Shown: positions 6,154 through 6,459 of the stretch, one piece after another
Position numbering within the stretch: position 1 is the first letter of the stretch
Layout: every line of letters begins with the position of its first letter
NCBI GenBank assembly: GCA_022571535.1
Contig: JACZXR010000147.1
Coordinates: forward strand, 1-6,459
DNA from: Deltaproteobacteria bacterium
GTDB lineage: Bacteria; Desulfobacterota; Binatia; UBA9968; CAXXLF01
Direction: 5' to 3'
DNA length: 6,459 nt
Program-made: the position numbers and the translations under genes
Notes under the pieces: generated by a model
The model's database searches: none
Seen by the model: only the letters and a program-made list of their open reading frames with translations
What the model was told of the DNA's origin: nothing

Positions 6154-6181
6154 CTTAGATTCTTACCGATAAAATGTTCAA
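6154..6181 (-). promoter_or_regulatory. Possible promoter of the second DMT gene
   Basis: On the minus strand TTGAAC (6176-6181) is followed after 16 bases by TCTAAG (6154-6159). Both boxes are partial matches to the sigma70 consensus. The position, starting some 25 bases before the GTG codon, is suitable, but the match is tentative. Confidence 0.3.
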
Positions 6182-6206
6182 CAGAACGACTTCAACAAAG
6201 TTTTTC

Positions 6207-6376
6207 GCGCCAAGACGCTCCCGAATGAAAATCCGAATTCCGAAGCTCGAAATCCGAAACAAACCGAAACACTCAAATCCAATAATCAAAGTCCGAAACG
6301 GGATCATTTGGATTTGTTTCGATTTTCGGATTTCGTGCTTCTACTTTTGTTTGTTCTTGGCGTCCTTTGCGCCTTT
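6207..6376. repeat. ATCCGAA-type palindromic intergenic repeat
   Basis: The heptamer ATCCGAA occurs at 6231-6237 and 6252-6258, with variant GTCCGAA at 6291-6297 and the inverted TTCGGAT at 6325-6331. The whole block is an imperfect palindrome: CGCCAAGA (6208-6215) pairs with TCTTGGCG (6355-6362), CGAAACAAA (6255-6263) with TTTGTTTCG (6313-6321), and CAAATCC (6274-6280) with GGATTTG (6310-6316). A plus-strand frame is open through it, but its arginine-, isoleucine- and phenylalanine-rich translation is what such repeats give by chance. Blocks of this style are dispersed intergenic repeats in several environmental bacterial genomes, from memory. Confidence 0.6.
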
Positions 6377-6380
6377 GCGG

Positions 6381-6450
6381 CTCGCCCCGTGGAATACCTC
6401 CTCGACAGAAAATATATCGGTTTCGCCGTGAAGTTATTCCACAGGGCGAG
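6381..6450. repeat. Hairpin repeat with 16-bp arms
   Basis: CTCGCCCCGTGGAATA (6381-6396) matches the reverse complement of 6435-6450 at 15 of 16 positions, and the one difference is a G-T type wobble in RNA. The arms enclose 38 AT-rich bases. No gene lies between this and the window edge. It could be a separate dispersed repeat or the end of a larger one cut by the window. Confidence 0.6.
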
Positions 6451-6459
6451 TCATCGTTT

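Noticed and set aside
6174..6431. Plus-strand open frame of 85 codons at the right edge
   Set aside because: It is the translation of palindromic intergenic repeats, giving a low-complexity Arg/Ile/Phe-rich product with no gene features.
1..6459. CRISPR array, toxin-antitoxin, defence or biosynthetic cluster
   Set aside because: No regularly spaced direct repeats, no paired small genes and no nuclease, helicase or synthase motifs were found; all confident genes are transporters.

Overview
The window looks like an accessory stretch of a Gram-negative bacterial chromosome. It carries five clear protein genes, all membrane transport, separated by AT-rich or repeat-bearing intergenic DNA. The organism cannot be named. 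The type of ABC importer, an IS1380-like miniature element and the palindromic ATCCGAA-type repeats at the right edge would fit an environmental Desulfobacterota-like or similar genome, but that is inference.

Left part (1-841): no convincing gene. It holds a 280-bp miniature inverted-repeat element (97-376) with perfect 14-bp ends and a perfect 5-bp target duplication. Almost touching it is a GC-rich, hairpin-filled island of about 225 bp (385-609) bounded by 12-bp inverted repeats. A strong hairpin (784-814) follows, probably the terminator of the next operon.

Centre (842-3489, minus strand): a three-gene NitT/TauT-type (SsuABC/TauABC/ThiXYZ-like) ABC importer, transcribed in the order permease, ATPase, periplasmic binding protein. 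The binding protein captures a small organic solute, the permease forms the inner-membrane channel and the ATPase drives import. No biosynthetic or catabolic gene sits beside it, so the substrate is open.

Spacer (3490-4053): contains a possible promoter for the operon, an unrecognised 44-codon ORF on the plus strand, hairpins, and a second sequence matching the end of the miniature element.

Right part (4054-6130): two convergent genes for EamA/DMT-family ten-helix transporters that are clearly different from each other. They are visibly richer in GC than the ABC operon, which suggests a mosaic region. The last 330 bases hold two palindromic intergenic repeats.

I see no new multi-gene system here. 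The most informative non-gene signal is the miniature transposable element and its relatives.
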